Below are positions 16,453 to 26,342 of a stretch of DNA of 64,000 nt, one piece after another; the first letter of the stretch is position 1, and each line of letters begins with the position of its first letter. Source of the DNA: Nocardioides perillae (GTDB lineage: Bacteria > Actinomycetota > Actinomycetes > Propionibacteriales > Nocardioidaceae); NCBI RefSeq assembly GCF_013409425.1, contig NZ_JACCAC010000001.1, positions 3,410,001 through 3,474,000 on the forward strand, read 5' to 3'. Position numbers and translations under genes: made by a program. The notes below the pieces were generated by a model. The model was not told the origin of the DNA. It ran no database searches and saw nothing but the letters and a program-made list of their open reading frames with translations.

Positions 16453-16458
16453 AGGATG
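16453..16458 (-). promoter_or_regulatory. -10 element (CATCCT), leaderless ThrE-type gene
   Basis: CATCCT on the minus strand is seven bases before the ATG at 16445, in keeping with the leaderless pattern in the window, though the first base departs from TANNNT. Confidence 0.4.
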
Positions 16459-16509
16459 CCAGCCGGGCCCTGCCGACCCCAAGCGCGGACGCGCCGCGCC
16501 GCCTACGCT

Positions 16510-17940
16510 GTGGGCATCCGCACACGAGCCCCCCTCCTCACCGCCCTGCTCGGCCTGCTGGTGGCGCTCGTGCCGCTGCTCCCGGGCGGTGCCGCCGCGC
16601 CCGCCCGCGAGCCCGACCTGCGCCCGCGACCGGGCGCCGAGACCGCCGGCGACCCGCTCTTCCCGGCGTCGGGCAACGGCGGCTACCACGTGCGCCACCA
16701 CGACCTGCGGATGCGCTACCACCCCGCCACGCGACGCCTGGTCGCGACCGCCACGCTGCGCGTCCGCACGACCCAGCCGCTCTCGCGGCTCTCGCTCGAC
16801 CTGCGCGGGCTGCAGGTCACCGGCGTGCGGGTGGCCGGCGAGCCGGCCCGGTGGTCGCGCGCCGGCGCCAAGCTGCGGGTCGTGCCGCCCCGACCGCTGG
16901 CCGCGGGCCGCACGGTCGACGTACGGGTGTCCTACCGCGGTCGGCCCGGGCCGGTGACCGCCCCCGACGGCAGCACCGAGGGGTGGATCCCCACCGACGA
17001 CGGCGCGGTGGCGCTGAACCAGCCGGTCGGCGCCCCCACGTGGCACCCGACCAACGCCACCCCGGCGGACGAGTCGACGTACGACGTGCGGGTCAACGTG
17101 CCGCGCACGCTGCAGGCGGTCTCGACCGGGCGCCTGGTCTCGCGGCGCGTCGCCGGTGGCCTCGCGACCTGGCACTGGCGCACCTCGCAGCCGACCCCGG
17201 CGGCGCTGTCGATGCTGGCGATCGGCCGCTTCCGCCGCCACGACGCACGGGTGGTGCTGACCTCCGGCACCGTCCCGGCGTGGTCGTTCACCGACGTGAC
17301 CACCGGCGACGCCGCGGCCGCGCGCGGCCTGCTGCAGCCGGTGCTGCGCTGGCTCGAGGACCTGGCCGGCCCCTACCCCTTCGACGCCGCGGGGCTGGTG
17401 GTCGACGTGCACGACGCCGGCTACGCCCTCGAGACGCAGACCCGGCCGGTCTTCCCCGGCCGCGCCGACGAGACCACGCTGGTGCACGAGCTCGCCCACC
17501 AGTGGTTCGGCGGCTCGGTGACGCCGCGCCGCTGGTCCGACACCTGGCTCAGCGAGGGGTGGGCGACCTACGCTGAGTGGCTCTGGAACGAGCGACCCGG
17601 CGGCGACGGCCCGACGGCGGCGGCGCGGTTCCGCTCGGCCTACACCTCGAGGACGGCGCTGGACCGCTTCTGGGAGGTCCCGCCGGGCGCGCTGCCCTCG
17701 GCCGAGCAGCTCTACCACGAGGCGGTCTACCTGCGCGGGGCGATGACGCTGCACGCCCTGCGTGAGCGGGTGGGCGAGGCCGACTTCGCCGCGATCACCC
17801 GCACCTGGACCACGCGCCACCGCCACCGCGGGGTCACGACGGCGACCTTCGAGCGGCTCGCGGAGGAGGTGTCGGGCGAGCAGCTCGACACGCTCTTCCA
17901 GGACTGGCTGCGCGAGCCGACCCGCCCCGCGGGGTACTGA
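16510..17940 (+). CDS. Secreted M1-family zinc metallopeptidase
   Basis: A 476-residue secreted aminopeptidase-like enzyme. The N-terminal signal peptide is hydrophobic (LLTALLGLLVALVPLLPGGAAA). The beta-rich N-domain contains LSLDLRGLQVTGVRVAG. The catalytic domain has HELAHQW (His326, Glu327, His330) and Glu349 in SEGWATYAEW, giving HExxH-x18-E for zinc. The substrate-binding GAMEN motif is not present; the family is close to the secreted M1 peptidases of actinobacteria. The GTG at 16510 gives a good signal peptide; it directly follows TACGCT. Neighbours on the same strand are YbdK-like and Nei genes, without obvious functional link. Confidence 0.88.
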   Translation: MGIRTRAPLLTALLGLLVALVPLLPGGAAAPAREPDLRPRPGAETAGDPLFPASGNGGYHVRHHDLRMRYHPATRRLVATATLRVRTTQPLSRLSLDLRGLQVTGVRVAGEPARWSRAGAKLRVVPPRPLAAGRTVDVRVSYRGRPGPVTAPDGSTEGWIPTDDGAVALNQPVGAPTWHPTNATPADESTYDVRVNVPRTLQAVSTGRLVSRRVAGGLATWHWRTSQPTPAALSMLAIGRFRRHDARVVLTSGTVPAWSFTDVTTGDAAAARGLLQPVLRWLEDLAGPYPFDAAGLVVDVHDAGYALETQTRPVFPGRADETTLVHELAHQWFGGSVTPRRWSDTWLSEGWATYAEWLWNERPGGDGPTAAARFRSAYTSRTALDRFWEVPPGALPSAEQLYHEAVYLRGAMTLHALRERVGEADFAAITRTWTTRHRHRGVTTATFERLAEEVSGEQLDTLFQDWLREPTRPAGY

Positions 17941-17959
17941 CGGCTCGGGACCCGTCGGC

Positions 17960-17965
17960 CAGGAT
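17960..17965 (+). promoter_or_regulatory. -10 element (CAGGAT), leaderless YbdK-like gene
   Basis: CAGGAT is followed by six bases and the GTG at 17972. The first base departs from TANNNT, but spacing matches the other leaderless starts. Confidence 0.4.
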
Positions 17966-17971
17966 GGTCGG

Positions 17972-19111
17972 GTGCGCATCGACTTCCACGGCTCCCCCCG
18001 CCCGACGCTCGGCGTCGAGTGGGAGCTGGCGCTCGTCGACCGCACCAGCCGCGACCTGGTCAACGATGCGGCGGCCGTGGTCGAGCTGGCCCGGCCGCGC
18101 CTGCCCGACCCCGAGCGGCTGCACGAGGAGCTGCTGCGCAACACCGTCGAGCTCGTGACCGGCGTGTGCGACACCGTCGGCGAGGCCGTCGCCGACCTGC
18201 GCGCGTCGGCCCTCGTCGTCGCGGCCGCCGCCGACGAGGTGGGCGTCGACCTGCTCGGGTCGGGCACCCACCCCTTCGCGTCGTGGTCGACCCAGCAGCT
18301 CACCGAGGGCCACCGCTACGCCGAGCTGATCAACCGCACGCAGTGGTGGGGCCGGCAGATGCTGATCTGGGGCGTGCACGTGCACGTCGGGCTGCCCGAG
18401 CGCAGCCGGGTCATGGCCGTCATGTCCTCGCTGCTCACCTACTACCCCCACCTGCTGGCCCTGTCGGCGTCGTCACCGCTGTGGGCCGGGCTCGACACCG
18501 GCTACGCCTCGACCCGGGCGCTGATGTTCCAGCAGCTGCCGACCGCGGGGCTGCCCTTCCAGTTCTCCCGGTGGGAGGAGTTCGAGGCCTTCGTCGGCGA
18601 CCAGGTGACGACCGGCGTCGTCGACGAGATCAACGAGATCCGCTGGGACGTGCGGCCCGCACCGCACCTCGGCACGCTCGAGAACAGGGTCTGCGACGGC
18701 GTCTCGACGCTGCCCGAGCTCGGGGCCCTCGTCGCGCTCGTGCACTGCCTGGTGGTCGACCTCGACGAGCGGCTGGCCGCCGGCGAGGAGCTGCCGACCA
18801 TGCCGCCGTGGCACGTGCAGGAGAACAAGTGGCGCGCCGCGCGCTACGGCCTCGACGCCATCGTCATCCTCGACGACCGCTGCCGCGAGCGGCTCGTCAC
18901 CGACGACCTCCACGACCTGCTGGAGCGACTCGCACCGGTGGCGGCGAGGCTCGGCTGCAGCGACGAGCTGCGCTCCGTCGCCGACGTGGTCTCCTCGGGC
19001 GCGTCCTACCAGCGCCAGCGGGCAGTGGCCGAGGAGTCCGGCGGCGACCTGGTCGCGGTCGTCGACGCGGTGGTGCGCGAGCTGCGCGAGTCGCTCGCCG
19101 GCGGGGTCTGA
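17972..19111 (+). CDS. YbdK-type carboxylate-amine ligase (glutamate-cysteine ligase family 2)
   Basis: A 379-residue enzyme of the weak glutamate-cysteine ligase family 2. It has the N-terminal PTLGVEWELALVD (ATP/Mg glutamates), SGTHPFASWS, GVHVHVGLPE with the conserved histidines, and ENRVCDGVSTLPE. The family makes gamma-glutamyl peptide bonds in vitro, but its physiological substrate is uncertain; Nocardioides-type bacteria make mycothiol rather than glutathione. The start at 17972 directly leads into the conserved core. It ends five bases before the nei start, so the two are coupled. Confidence 0.88.
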   Translation: MRIDFHGSPRPTLGVEWELALVDRTSRDLVNDAAAVVELARPRLPDPERLHEELLRNTVELVTGVCDTVGEAVADLRASALVVAAAADEVGVDLLGSGTHPFASWSTQQLTEGHRYAELINRTQWWGRQMLIWGVHVHVGLPERSRVMAVMSSLLTYYPHLLALSASSPLWAGLDTGYASTRALMFQQLPTAGLPFQFSRWEEFEAFVGDQVTTGVVDEINEIRWDVRPAPHLGTLENRVCDGVSTLPELGALVALVHCLVVDLDERLAAGEELPTMPPWHVQENKWRAARYGLDAIVILDDRCRERLVTDDLHDLLERLAPVAARLGCSDELRSVADVVSSGASYQRQRAVAEESGGDLVAVVDAVVRELRESLAGGV

Positions 19112-19116
19112 GCGAG

Positions 19117-19902
19117 GTGCCCGAGGGCCACACCGTCCACCGGCTCGCGCGCGACCTCGCCGAGCTGGTCGGTCCGCCGCTGGCGGTGAGCTCGCCCCAG
19201 GGGCGCTTCACCGAGGCCGCGGCCGGGCTCGACGGCGCCACCCTCGCCGCCCCCGACGCGTGGGGCAAGCACCTCTTCCTCCCCACCACCACCGGCGACG
19301 CCGTGCACGTGCACCTCGGCATGCGCGGGCTGTGGCTGCGCCACCCCGACCCCGCCACGCCACCCCGCCCGCAGGTGCGGCTGCGGCTCGCGGCGCCCAC
19401 CGTCGCCTGGGACCTGATCGCCCCGACGGTCTGCGAGCTGCTGGACGACGACGGGGTCCGCCGGGTGCAGGCCCGCCTCGGGCCCGACCCGCTGCGCCCC
19501 GACGCCGACGTCGGCGCCGCGGTGGCCGCGATCGCCGCCGACCGCCGCGCCGTCGGCGCGGTCCTGCTCGACCAGGGGGTGCTGGCCGGCGTCGGCAACG
19601 TCTTCCGCGCCGAGGCGCTGCACGCGGTCGGCGTCGACCCCGGCCGACCGGCGCGCTCGCTGGACCCGGACCTGGTCGCCGCCCTGTGGCGGGTGCTGCA
19701 GCGGATGATGGCGCGCGCCGTCGACGACGGGCGCATCGTGACCGTCGACGTCGACGACCGCGAGGCGCGCCTCGCGCTGCCGGAGGAGGAGGCGCGGGTG
19801 GTGTACAAGCAGGCGCAGTGCCGCAGCTGCGGCGCACCGGTGACGGTCCGCGCGGTGGGTGGGCGCACCGCGTACTCCTGCCCGGTGGAGCAGCCGGCCT
19901 GA
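19117..19902 (+). CDS. nei: Endonuclease VIII-like DNA glycosylase (Fpg/Nei family)
   Basis: A 261-residue base-excision repair glycosylase. After start-Met removal the protein begins PEGHT, supplying the catalytic Pro and Glu. Lys51 in AWGKHLFL, the helix-two-turn-helix GVGNVFRAEAL and the VTVDVDDREARL linker follow. The C-terminal zinc finger starts CRSCGAPVT but ends SCPVEQ, so the usual fourth Cys (CPxC) is missing. The GTG at 19117 is fixed by the required PE start and lies five bases after the YbdK-type stop. The family removes oxidised pyrimidines from DNA; activity with an incomplete finger is uncertain. Confidence 0.9.
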   Translation: MPEGHTVHRLARDLAELVGPPLAVSSPQGRFTEAAAGLDGATLAAPDAWGKHLFLPTTTGDAVHVHLGMRGLWLRHPDPATPPRPQVRLRLAAPTVAWDLIAPTVCELLDDDGVRRVQARLGPDPLRPDADVGAAVAAIAADRRAVGAVLLDQGVLAGVGNVFRAEALHAVGVDPGRPARSLDPDLVAALWRVLQRMMARAVDDGRIVTVDVDDREARLALPEEEARVVYKQAQCRSCGAPVTVRAVGGRTAYSCPVEQPA

Positions 19903-19953
19903 CCGACGGGCCGACCACCCACGGGGGCGGTCCTGCCCCACGGGGGCGCCCGG

Positions 19954-19959
19954 CAGGCT
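19954..19959 (+). promoter_or_regulatory. -10 element (CAGGCT), leaderless MSMEG_6728-like gene
   Basis: CAGGCT stands six bases before the GTG at 19966, with no Shine-Dalgarno sequence, repeating the pattern seen upstream of several genes. Confidence 0.4.
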
Positions 19960-19965
19960 CGAGGG

Positions 19966-20607
19966 GTGCAGACCTTCCTGCCCTACCCCGACTTCGAGCG
20001 CTCGGCGCGCGCACTGGACGCCAAGCGCCTGGGCAAGCAGCGCGTGGAGACGATCCAGGTCGTGCGCGCGCTCACGGTGCCGGGCTACGGCTGGGCCAAC
20101 CACCCGGCGGTGCTGATGTGGAAGGGCCACGAGGAGGCGCTCGGCCGCTACGGCTTCGTGTGCTGCGAGGTGTGGACCGAGCTCGGCTTCGGCGACACCT
20201 GCGCGGCCACGATCGGCGCGGACCTCGCCCGCGTCGGCATCGAGCAGGTGCGCACCGAGGCCGAGCTCGCGGCCGCCGGCGCGCTGCCCTCCTGGCTCGG
20301 CGACGAGGCCCTGCACCTGAGCCACCGCTCGGCCCTGGTGCGCAAGGACCCCGACCACTACCGCCCACTCTTCCCCGACGCCCCCGACGACCTGCCCTAC
20401 CGGTGGCCGGTGCGCTCCGAGGCGGCCGTCGAGGCGGAGGCCCGCAAGGCCGAGGCGGCGGTGCGGCGCAAGCAGCGAGCCCTGGAGCGGCGCCTCGAGG
20501 AGGCCGAGAAGGCCCACCGCAAGCGCAGCCGCGCCGCCAAGAAGGCGTGGCGCACGCGGCGGGAGAACGAGCGGCGCGCGGCCCGCGAGGGCGTCAGCCC
20601 ACGGTGA
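19966..20607 (+). CDS. MSMEG_6728-family protein (pyrimidine-dimer glycosylase-like)
   Basis: A 213-residue protein. Residues 1-65 match the MSMEG_6728 family: QTFLPYPDFERSARALDAKRLGKQR and GWANHPAVLMWKGHE. This resembles the T4 endonuclease V/pyrimidine dimer glycosylase group by motif, but activity is not shown for this family. From about residue 145 it becomes a long, highly charged helix (EARKAEAAVRRKQRALERRLEE), probably coiled-coil and nucleic-acid-binding. The start is at a GTG. It follows nei, which suggests a DNA-repair neighbourhood, and is convergent to dinB with the palindromic repeat in between. Confidence 0.75.
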   Translation: MQTFLPYPDFERSARALDAKRLGKQRVETIQVVRALTVPGYGWANHPAVLMWKGHEEALGRYGFVCCEVWTELGFGDTCAATIGADLARVGIEQVRTEAELAAAGALPSWLGDEALHLSHRSALVRKDPDHYRPLFPDAPDDLPYRWPVRSEAAVEAEARKAEAAVRRKQRALERRLEEAEKAHRKRSRAAKKAWRTRRENERRAAREGVSPR

Positions 20608-20640
20608 CGTCGAGACGACCGCCCGGGGCCGGCCCGCCTG

Positions 20641-20730
20641 CGCACTTGTGGGCCGACTCCTGCACTTGTGCCCCGAGTTCTCGGGCCACAAGTGCAGGAG
20701 TCACCGGCTGACCGGGGACTCCGACAGCCC
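20641..20730 (+). repeat. Palindromic dispersed repeat, copy 1
   Basis: A 90-base repeat; by my alignment about 80 of 90 positions match copy 2 (46176-46268, opposite orientation), with a 45-base core at 20658-20702 identical. The core is a near-perfect 48-base palindrome (20655-20702): 16-base arms beginning GACTCCTGCACTTGTG, one C-C mismatch, a CCCGAG/CTCGGG inner stem and a TT centre. A third CACTTGTG half lies at 20643-20650. It lies between two convergent genes and its last 30 bases run into the dinB 3' end. It could be a bidirectional terminator, a REP/MITE-like element or a protein-binding site. Confidence 0.9.
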
Positions 20731-21825
20731 GGCAGGCGGGGTCGGGTCCGCCATCTCGAGCCGCACCCCGAGCAGGCGCACGGCGCGCGACCGGTCGGTG
20801 CGCTCCAGCAGCCCGACGGCGGCCGCGAGCACCGCGGCCGGGTCGGTCGTGGGCGCCGGCAGCGAGCGCGAGCGGGTGACGGTCTCGAACGGGCGGTAGC
20901 GCACCTTGAGCCCGACCCGCACGACCGGCCGGCCCTCCGCCACCACGTCGTCGAGGGCCTGCGCCGTCAGCCGTCGCACGGCCGCCTCGACCTCCTCCGG
21001 CGTCTCGAGGTCGACCTGGAAGGTCTCCTCGCGCCCGTGGCCTCGGGCGACGTGCGGCGCGGGGTCGACCGGCCCGGTGTCGCCGCCGTGGGCGAGCAGC
21101 CGCTGCCACGGCCCGGTGGTCGGCCCGAGCTCGGCCGCCAGGACGTCGCGGTCGGCGTCCATCAGGTCGGCGACGGTGTGCAGGCCGAGGTCGGCGAGCC
21201 GAGCCGCCGTCCTGCGCCCCACGCCCCAGAGCTCGACGGTCGGCCGCGGCCCCATCACCTCGCGCCAGGTGGCCGCGGTCAGCCGGTGCACCCCGCGCGG
21301 CTTGGCGAACCCCGTCGCCGTCTTCGCCCGCACCTTGGTGTCGCCGATGCCCACCGAGCAGTGCAGACGCGTGCGCTCGAGCAGACGGCGCTGCACCTCG
21401 GCAGCGAGCTCCTCGGGCTCGCCGAGCGCTCCGTGGTCCGGGCCGGCCGCCAGGAACGCCTCGTCCCAGCCGAGCACCTCGACCAGCACGGGCACCCCGC
21501 CCCAGCGCAGGCCGCGCAGCACCGCGACGACCTCGGCGGAGGCCGCCTCGTGCACCGGCTTGTCCAGCGCGAGGAAGACCGCGTCGGGGACGTCGCGCAG
21601 CTTGCGCGCCGCCACCCGCAGCGGCATGCCCGACCCGACCCCGTGGGCCCGCGCCTCGTAGGAGGCGGTGGCCACCACCCCGCGCTCCGTCGGGTCGCCA
21701 CGTCCGCCGACGACGACGGGCCGGCCCGCCAGCTCGGGGCGACGCAGGACCTCCACCGCGGCGACGAACTGGTCGAGGTCGACGTGGAGCACCCACTCTC
21801 CGCGCCCCGGCGCCGCGTCGACCAC
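20701..21825 (-). CDS. dinB: Y-family DNA polymerase, DinB2 type
   Basis: A 374-residue Y-family (pol IV-like) polymerase for translesion synthesis. The metal-binding HVDLDQF lies at about residues 14-20; the second catalytic site reads VEVLGWDEAFLA, as in mycobacterial DinB2 rather than the classical SVDEAF. Then CSVGIGDTKVRAKTATGFAKPRG and a helix-hairpin-helix thumb region (LWGVGRRTAARLADLG). The GTG at 21825 has GAGGAGG 6-7 bases upstream. Its last codons (SESPVSR and stop) are encoded inside the palindromic repeat. No beta-clamp-binding peptide is evident at the C-terminus, again as in DinB2. Confidence 0.93.
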   Translation of the reverse strand: MVDAAPGRGEWVLHVDLDQFVAAVEVLRRPELAGRPVVVGGRGDPTERGVVATASYEARAHGVGSGMPLRVAARKLRDVPDAVFLALDKPVHEAASAEVVAVLRGLRWGGVPVLVEVLGWDEAFLAAGPDHGALGEPEELAAEVQRRLLERTRLHCSVGIGDTKVRAKTATGFAKPRGVHRLTAATWREVMGPRPTVELWGVGRRTAARLADLGLHTVADLMDADRDVLAAELGPTTGPWQRLLAHGGDTGPVDPAPHVARGHGREETFQVDLETPEEVEAAVRRLTAQALDDVVAEGRPVVRVGLKVRYRPFETVTRSRSLPAPTTDPAAVLAAAVGLLERTDRSRAVRLLGVRLEMADPTPPAGLSESPVSR

Positions 21826-21836
21826 GCCACGCCTCC

Positions 21837-23003
21837 TCAGGCCCGGGCCGGCGGCAACGCGTCCGTAGCCTCGAGCGTGCCCATGCCGGTGACCTGCAGC
21901 AGGTCGACGACGACGGAGCGCACCTGCGCGAGGACGACCTCGACGGACAGGTCGGAGGTGCGCTCGACCTCGGCGCTGGCCCGTCCCACGGCCAGCAGCG
22001 CCCCTCGGGCGGCCACGGCCATCCGGTCCGCGCGCAGCTCCTCCCCGACGAGCTCGGCGGCGTCGGCCAGGTCGTGCAGCAGTGCGGCGTAGGACGGCGG
22101 CACCCGCTGGTGGCGGTACGCCGTGACCGCCGCCTGGCGCGTGAGCACCCGCGTGCTGCGCAGCGCCCGGTCGAGCGGGGTGACCAGGTCGGCGACCCGC
22201 CGCACGGTCGGCCCGTGCCGGACCCGGAACGGCGACGAGGCCACCACGGCCAGGCCCTCGTCGGCCGCGGCCTGCAGCTCGCGGACCAGGTGGTCGGTGG
22301 ACCGCGCGTCGGCGAGCAGGTCCAGGGCCGGCTCGACCTCCCCGGCCACGACCACGTCGGCGGCCGCGCGCAGCAGCCCCGCCACCTTGCCCACGACGGC
22401 GGCCGCCTGCTCGCGCGGGCGTCGCAGCGGCGCGGCAGGCACGACCGTGGCCGCCACGAGCGCCACCCCGCCGCCGACCAGGGCGTCGGTCCACCGCACG
22501 AGCGCCTCGCCGGGGTCGGCCACGATCGTGGCGACGATGATCCCCTGCACCGCCGCCTGATTGACCAGCAGCTGGCCGGCGTCGAGCAGGAAGCCGACCG
22601 AGAGCGCGAGCGCGACGACCAGCCCGATCTGCCACGCGCCCGACCCGAGCCACAGCACGAAGAGGTCGCCCACCAGCACCCCGACCGCCACGCCGACGGT
22701 GACCTCCGCGACCCGCCGCAGCCGCTGGCCGTAGGAGGTGCCGAGCCCGAGGAAGGCCGCGACGGGCGCGAAGAACGGGTCGGGGTGACCGAGCAGGTCG
22801 CGGGCGACGAACCAGGCCACCGCCGCGGCGACCGAGCACTGCAGGATCTGCCACGCCTTGGAGCGCAGCCGCGCCCGACGGGCACGCAGCGACAACCTCC
22901 CGCGGGCCAGCGCGGCGTCGAGCCGGTGCGCACCCGCGCGGGCACCGGGCCGCCCACCCGGCCCCGCCCACCCGGGTCCCGCGGGTCCCCCCGACGCCGC
23001 CAC
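21837..23003 (-). CDS. FUSC-family (aromatic acid exporter-like) membrane protein
   Basis: A 388-residue membrane protein. An Arg/Gly-rich N-terminus leads to hydrophobic segments at about residues 60-80, 85-105, 110-150 and 155-200 (ILQCSVAAAVAWFVARDL; VTVGVAVGVLVGDLFVLWLG; LLVNQAAVQGIIVATIV), then a long soluble helical half. This is the FUSC/ArAE-type arrangement, which includes aromatic acid exporters; substrate is unknown. The GTG at 23003 lies 20 bases after the tsaE stop, so it is probably in the same transcript. It occupies the place where tsaB-rimI-tsaD usually follow tsaE in actinobacteria, and is followed closely by dinB. Confidence 0.75.
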   Translation of the reverse strand: MAASGGPAGPGWAGPGGRPGARAGAHRLDAALARGRLSLRARRARLRSKAWQILQCSVAAAVAWFVARDLLGHPDPFFAPVAAFLGLGTSYGQRLRRVAEVTVGVAVGVLVGDLFVLWLGSGAWQIGLVVALALSVGFLLDAGQLLVNQAAVQGIIVATIVADPGEALVRWTDALVGGGVALVAATVVPAAPLRRPREQAAAVVGKVAGLLRAAADVVVAGEVEPALDLLADARSTDHLVRELQAAADEGLAVVASSPFRVRHGPTVRRVADLVTPLDRALRSTRVLTRQAAVTAYRHQRVPPSYAALLHDLADAAELVGEELRADRMAVAARGALLAVGRASAEVERTSDLSVEVVLAQVRSVVVDLLQVTGMGTLEATDALPPARA

Positions 23004-23022
23004 GACCGCGATCCCGCCCGTC

Positions 23023-24008
<986 letters not shown>

Positions 24009-24012
<4 letters not shown>

Positions 24013-25070
24013 CGGCGCGCCCGCTCGGTCGCGGCGGCCAGCAGCTGGTCGAGCGCCGCGTCGACCTGCTCGTGCCGCTCGAGCACCACCATGTGGCCGG
24101 CGCCCTCGCACTCGACCAGCGTCGAGCCCGGGATGCGCCGGTGCAGCTCGCGGCTGTGCCCGATCGAGGTCATCTTGTCCTCGGTGCCGCACACGACGGT
24201 GACCGGCACCCGCCCGAGCGCCCCGAGCGCGTCGAACTTGTCGAGCGTCGTGAAGCTCGGGAAGAACTCCGCGAGCACCTCGAAGGGCGTGCTCGCCAGC
24301 ATCTCGTCGACGAACGACACGTAGGACTGCGGCACGTCGTCGCCGAAGGCGAAGACGTCGGTGACCACCAGCGCGACGTCGCGCCCGAGGCGGCGCACCC
24401 CGTCGACCGCGCGGTGACCGCGGGCCAGCACCGCGACGAAGCGGCGGGCCAGGTCGCCTCCGAGCGCCGAGGGCAGGAAGGGCAGCAGCATCCGGTGCGG
24501 GTCGAGGCCGCCGGCCGTCGTCGAGACCAGGCCGGCGCCGACCACGGTGGTGCCGAAGAGCTCGGGGTGCTGCTCGGCGAGCGCGACCACGGTCATGCCC
24601 CCCATCGAGTGGCCCACCACGACGACCGGCCCGTCGGGCGCGACGGCCTCGACGACCCGGCGCAGGTCGCGTCCGAGCTGCTCGATGGTGGTGCCGCCCT
24701 CCGGCGAGCGCCCCGAGCGCCCGTGCGAGCGCTGGTCGTAGAAGACGGTGCGCACCAGCCCGCGGTAGGCCGCGCGCTGGAAGTGCCAGCAGTCCAGGGT
24801 GAGCGCGAAGCCGTGCACGAAGACCACGGTCAGCGGGTTGCGGGTCCCGGGGTCGGCCTCGTCGACCTCGACGTGCAGCGGTGTGCCGTCGTCGGCCACC
24901 ACCGTGCGCGGCTCGGAGCGCAGGCTGCCGAGCGGCACCGCGTCGCCGGCGCCGCGGCGCCCGATCACGACCCGCCGGCGCGCGACCCCCGCCGCCGCAC
25001 CGGCGACCAGCACGCCGGCCGCACCCGCGGCGAGCCCCTTCCAGTGCCCCGCGGCCCACCGCTCGCTCAC
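24009..25070 (-). CDS. Alpha/beta hydrolase with N-terminal membrane anchor
   Basis: A 353-residue protein. A hydrophobic segment at about residues 12-30 (LAAGAAGVLVAGAAAGVA) may anchor it. The hydrolase core has FVHGFALTLDCWHF (oxyanion region), the nucleophile elbow GHSMGGMT, a lid (about 190-265) and VCGTEDKMT with GAGHMVVLE (Asp and His). It is the conserved hydrolase found between alr and tsaE in actinobacteria; its substrate is unknown. The GTG overlaps the alr stop (GTGA) and its own stop overlaps tsaE, so all three are tightly coupled. Confidence 0.9.
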
Positions 25071-26323
25071 GCGTCGTCCTCCCTGCTCGTGCGGTCCCAC
25101 CCGGTGTCGACCCAGCGCCGTGCGAGCCGACCGTCCGCTCCGGCCGCGCCGCCGACGCGGGTCAGCACCTCGTAGTCGATCGTGCCCGCCGCGCGCGCCC
25201 AGTCCAGGGCGGTGGGCGCGCCGTCGTGCCCGGTGCCGAAGAGCTCGTACGGCGTGCCCGCCGGCAGCTCCTCGCCGCCGAGGTCGACGACGAGCTGGTC
25301 CATGCACACGCGGCCGACGACCGGGCGCCGGCGTCCCGCGACCCAGACCTCGGCCGGGTGGCCGCCGGCGCCGGGGCTGCTGGCGTGGCGCGGCACGCCG
25401 TCGGCGTAGCCCAGCGGCACCAGGCCGACGGTGGTGTCGCGCTCGGCGGTCCAGGTGTGGCCGTAGCTCACCGACGCCCCCGCGCGGATCCGCTTGGTCA
25501 GCGCGAGGCGGCCCTGCACGGTCATCACCGGCACCAGGCCGGCACCGGGCCCGGTGTCGGGCCCGGTGTCGGGCCCCGCCACCTCCGGCGCCGGGTGGCG
25601 GCCGTAGGTCGCGACGCCGCAGCGCACCAGGTCGAGGCGGGTGTCGGGGTGCAGCAGGGTGCCGGCGGAGTTCGCGAGGTGGCGCAGGCCGGGCGCGAGC
25701 CCGAGCACGCGTGCGCGTGACAGCGCCGCGGCGAAGACGCCCTGCTGCGACCCGGTGGCCGGGTGGTCCGGCTCGTCGGCGGCTGCCAGGTGCGACCACG
25801 TGCCGGTCACGACGACCTCGCCGGCGCCGCGCGCCTCCCGCGCCGCGGCGACGAGCGCGTCCCACTCGGGCAGGGTCGCCCCGCCGCGGGACAGCCCGGT
25901 GTCGACCTTGAGCTGCAGCCGGGCCGGCACCCCGGTGCGCCGGGCCGCGGCCGCGACCTCCCGCACCTCCGCAGGCGTGTACGCCGTGACGTCGACGCCG
26001 GCGGCGACGGCGCCGTCGTAGTCCTGGCCGGGGGCGGCGAGCCAGCACAGCAGCGGGCCGTCGTCGCCGGCGGCCCGCAGGGCGAGCGCCTCCTCCACGG
26101 TCGCGACGCCGAGCCAGGCCGCGCCCGCCTCGCGCGCGGCGGCGGCGACGGCGAGCAGCCCGTGGCCGTAGGCGTCGGCCTTCACGACCGTCATCAGCGC
26201 GGCGCTGCCGGCCGCGGCGCGCAGGAGGCGCACGTTGTGCCGCACGGCGGCCAGGTCGACCACCACCTCCGCGCGCACGCCGGGGGCGGCGGGCGGGTGC
26301 GGGGGCGGGAGGGCCGGGCTCAC
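25067..26323 (-). CDS. alr: Alanine racemase
   Basis: A 418-residue PLP enzyme that interconverts L- and D-alanine for peptidoglycan. The PLP lysine lies in VVKADAYGHG near residue 50; the C-terminal catalytic Tyr is in SYGHTW, with GYADGVPRH, VGRVCMDQL and the FGTGHDGAPTALDWA block. A Gly-Pro-Asp-Thr direct repeat (plus-strand about 25549-25576) is inserted before the C-terminal domain. The GTG at 26323 is 19 bases after the NnrE/D stop. The order acpS-nnrE/D-alr-hydrolase-tsaE is conserved in actinobacteria. Confidence 0.95.
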   Translation of the reverse strand: MSPALPPPHPPAAPGVRAEVVVDLAAVRHNVRLLRAAAGSAALMTVVKADAYGHGLLAVAAAAREAGAAWLGVATVEEALALRAAGDDGPLLCWLAAPGQDYDGAVAAGVDVTAYTPAEVREVAAAARRTGVPARLQLKVDTGLSRGGATLPEWDALVAAAREARGAGEVVVTGTWSHLAAADEPDHPATGSQQGVFAAALSRARVLGLAPGLRHLANSAGTLLHPDTRLDLVRCGVATYGRHPAPEVAGPDTGPDTGPGAGLVPVMTVQGRLALTKRIRAGASVSYGHTWTAERDTTVGLVPLGYADGVPRHASSPGAGGHPAEVWVAGRRRPVVGRVCMDQLVVDLGGEELPAGTPYELFGTGHDGAPTALDWARAAGTIDYEVLTRVGGAAGADGRLARRWVDTGWDRTSREDDA

Positions 26324-26342
26324 GGCTCGATCATCCCAGGGC

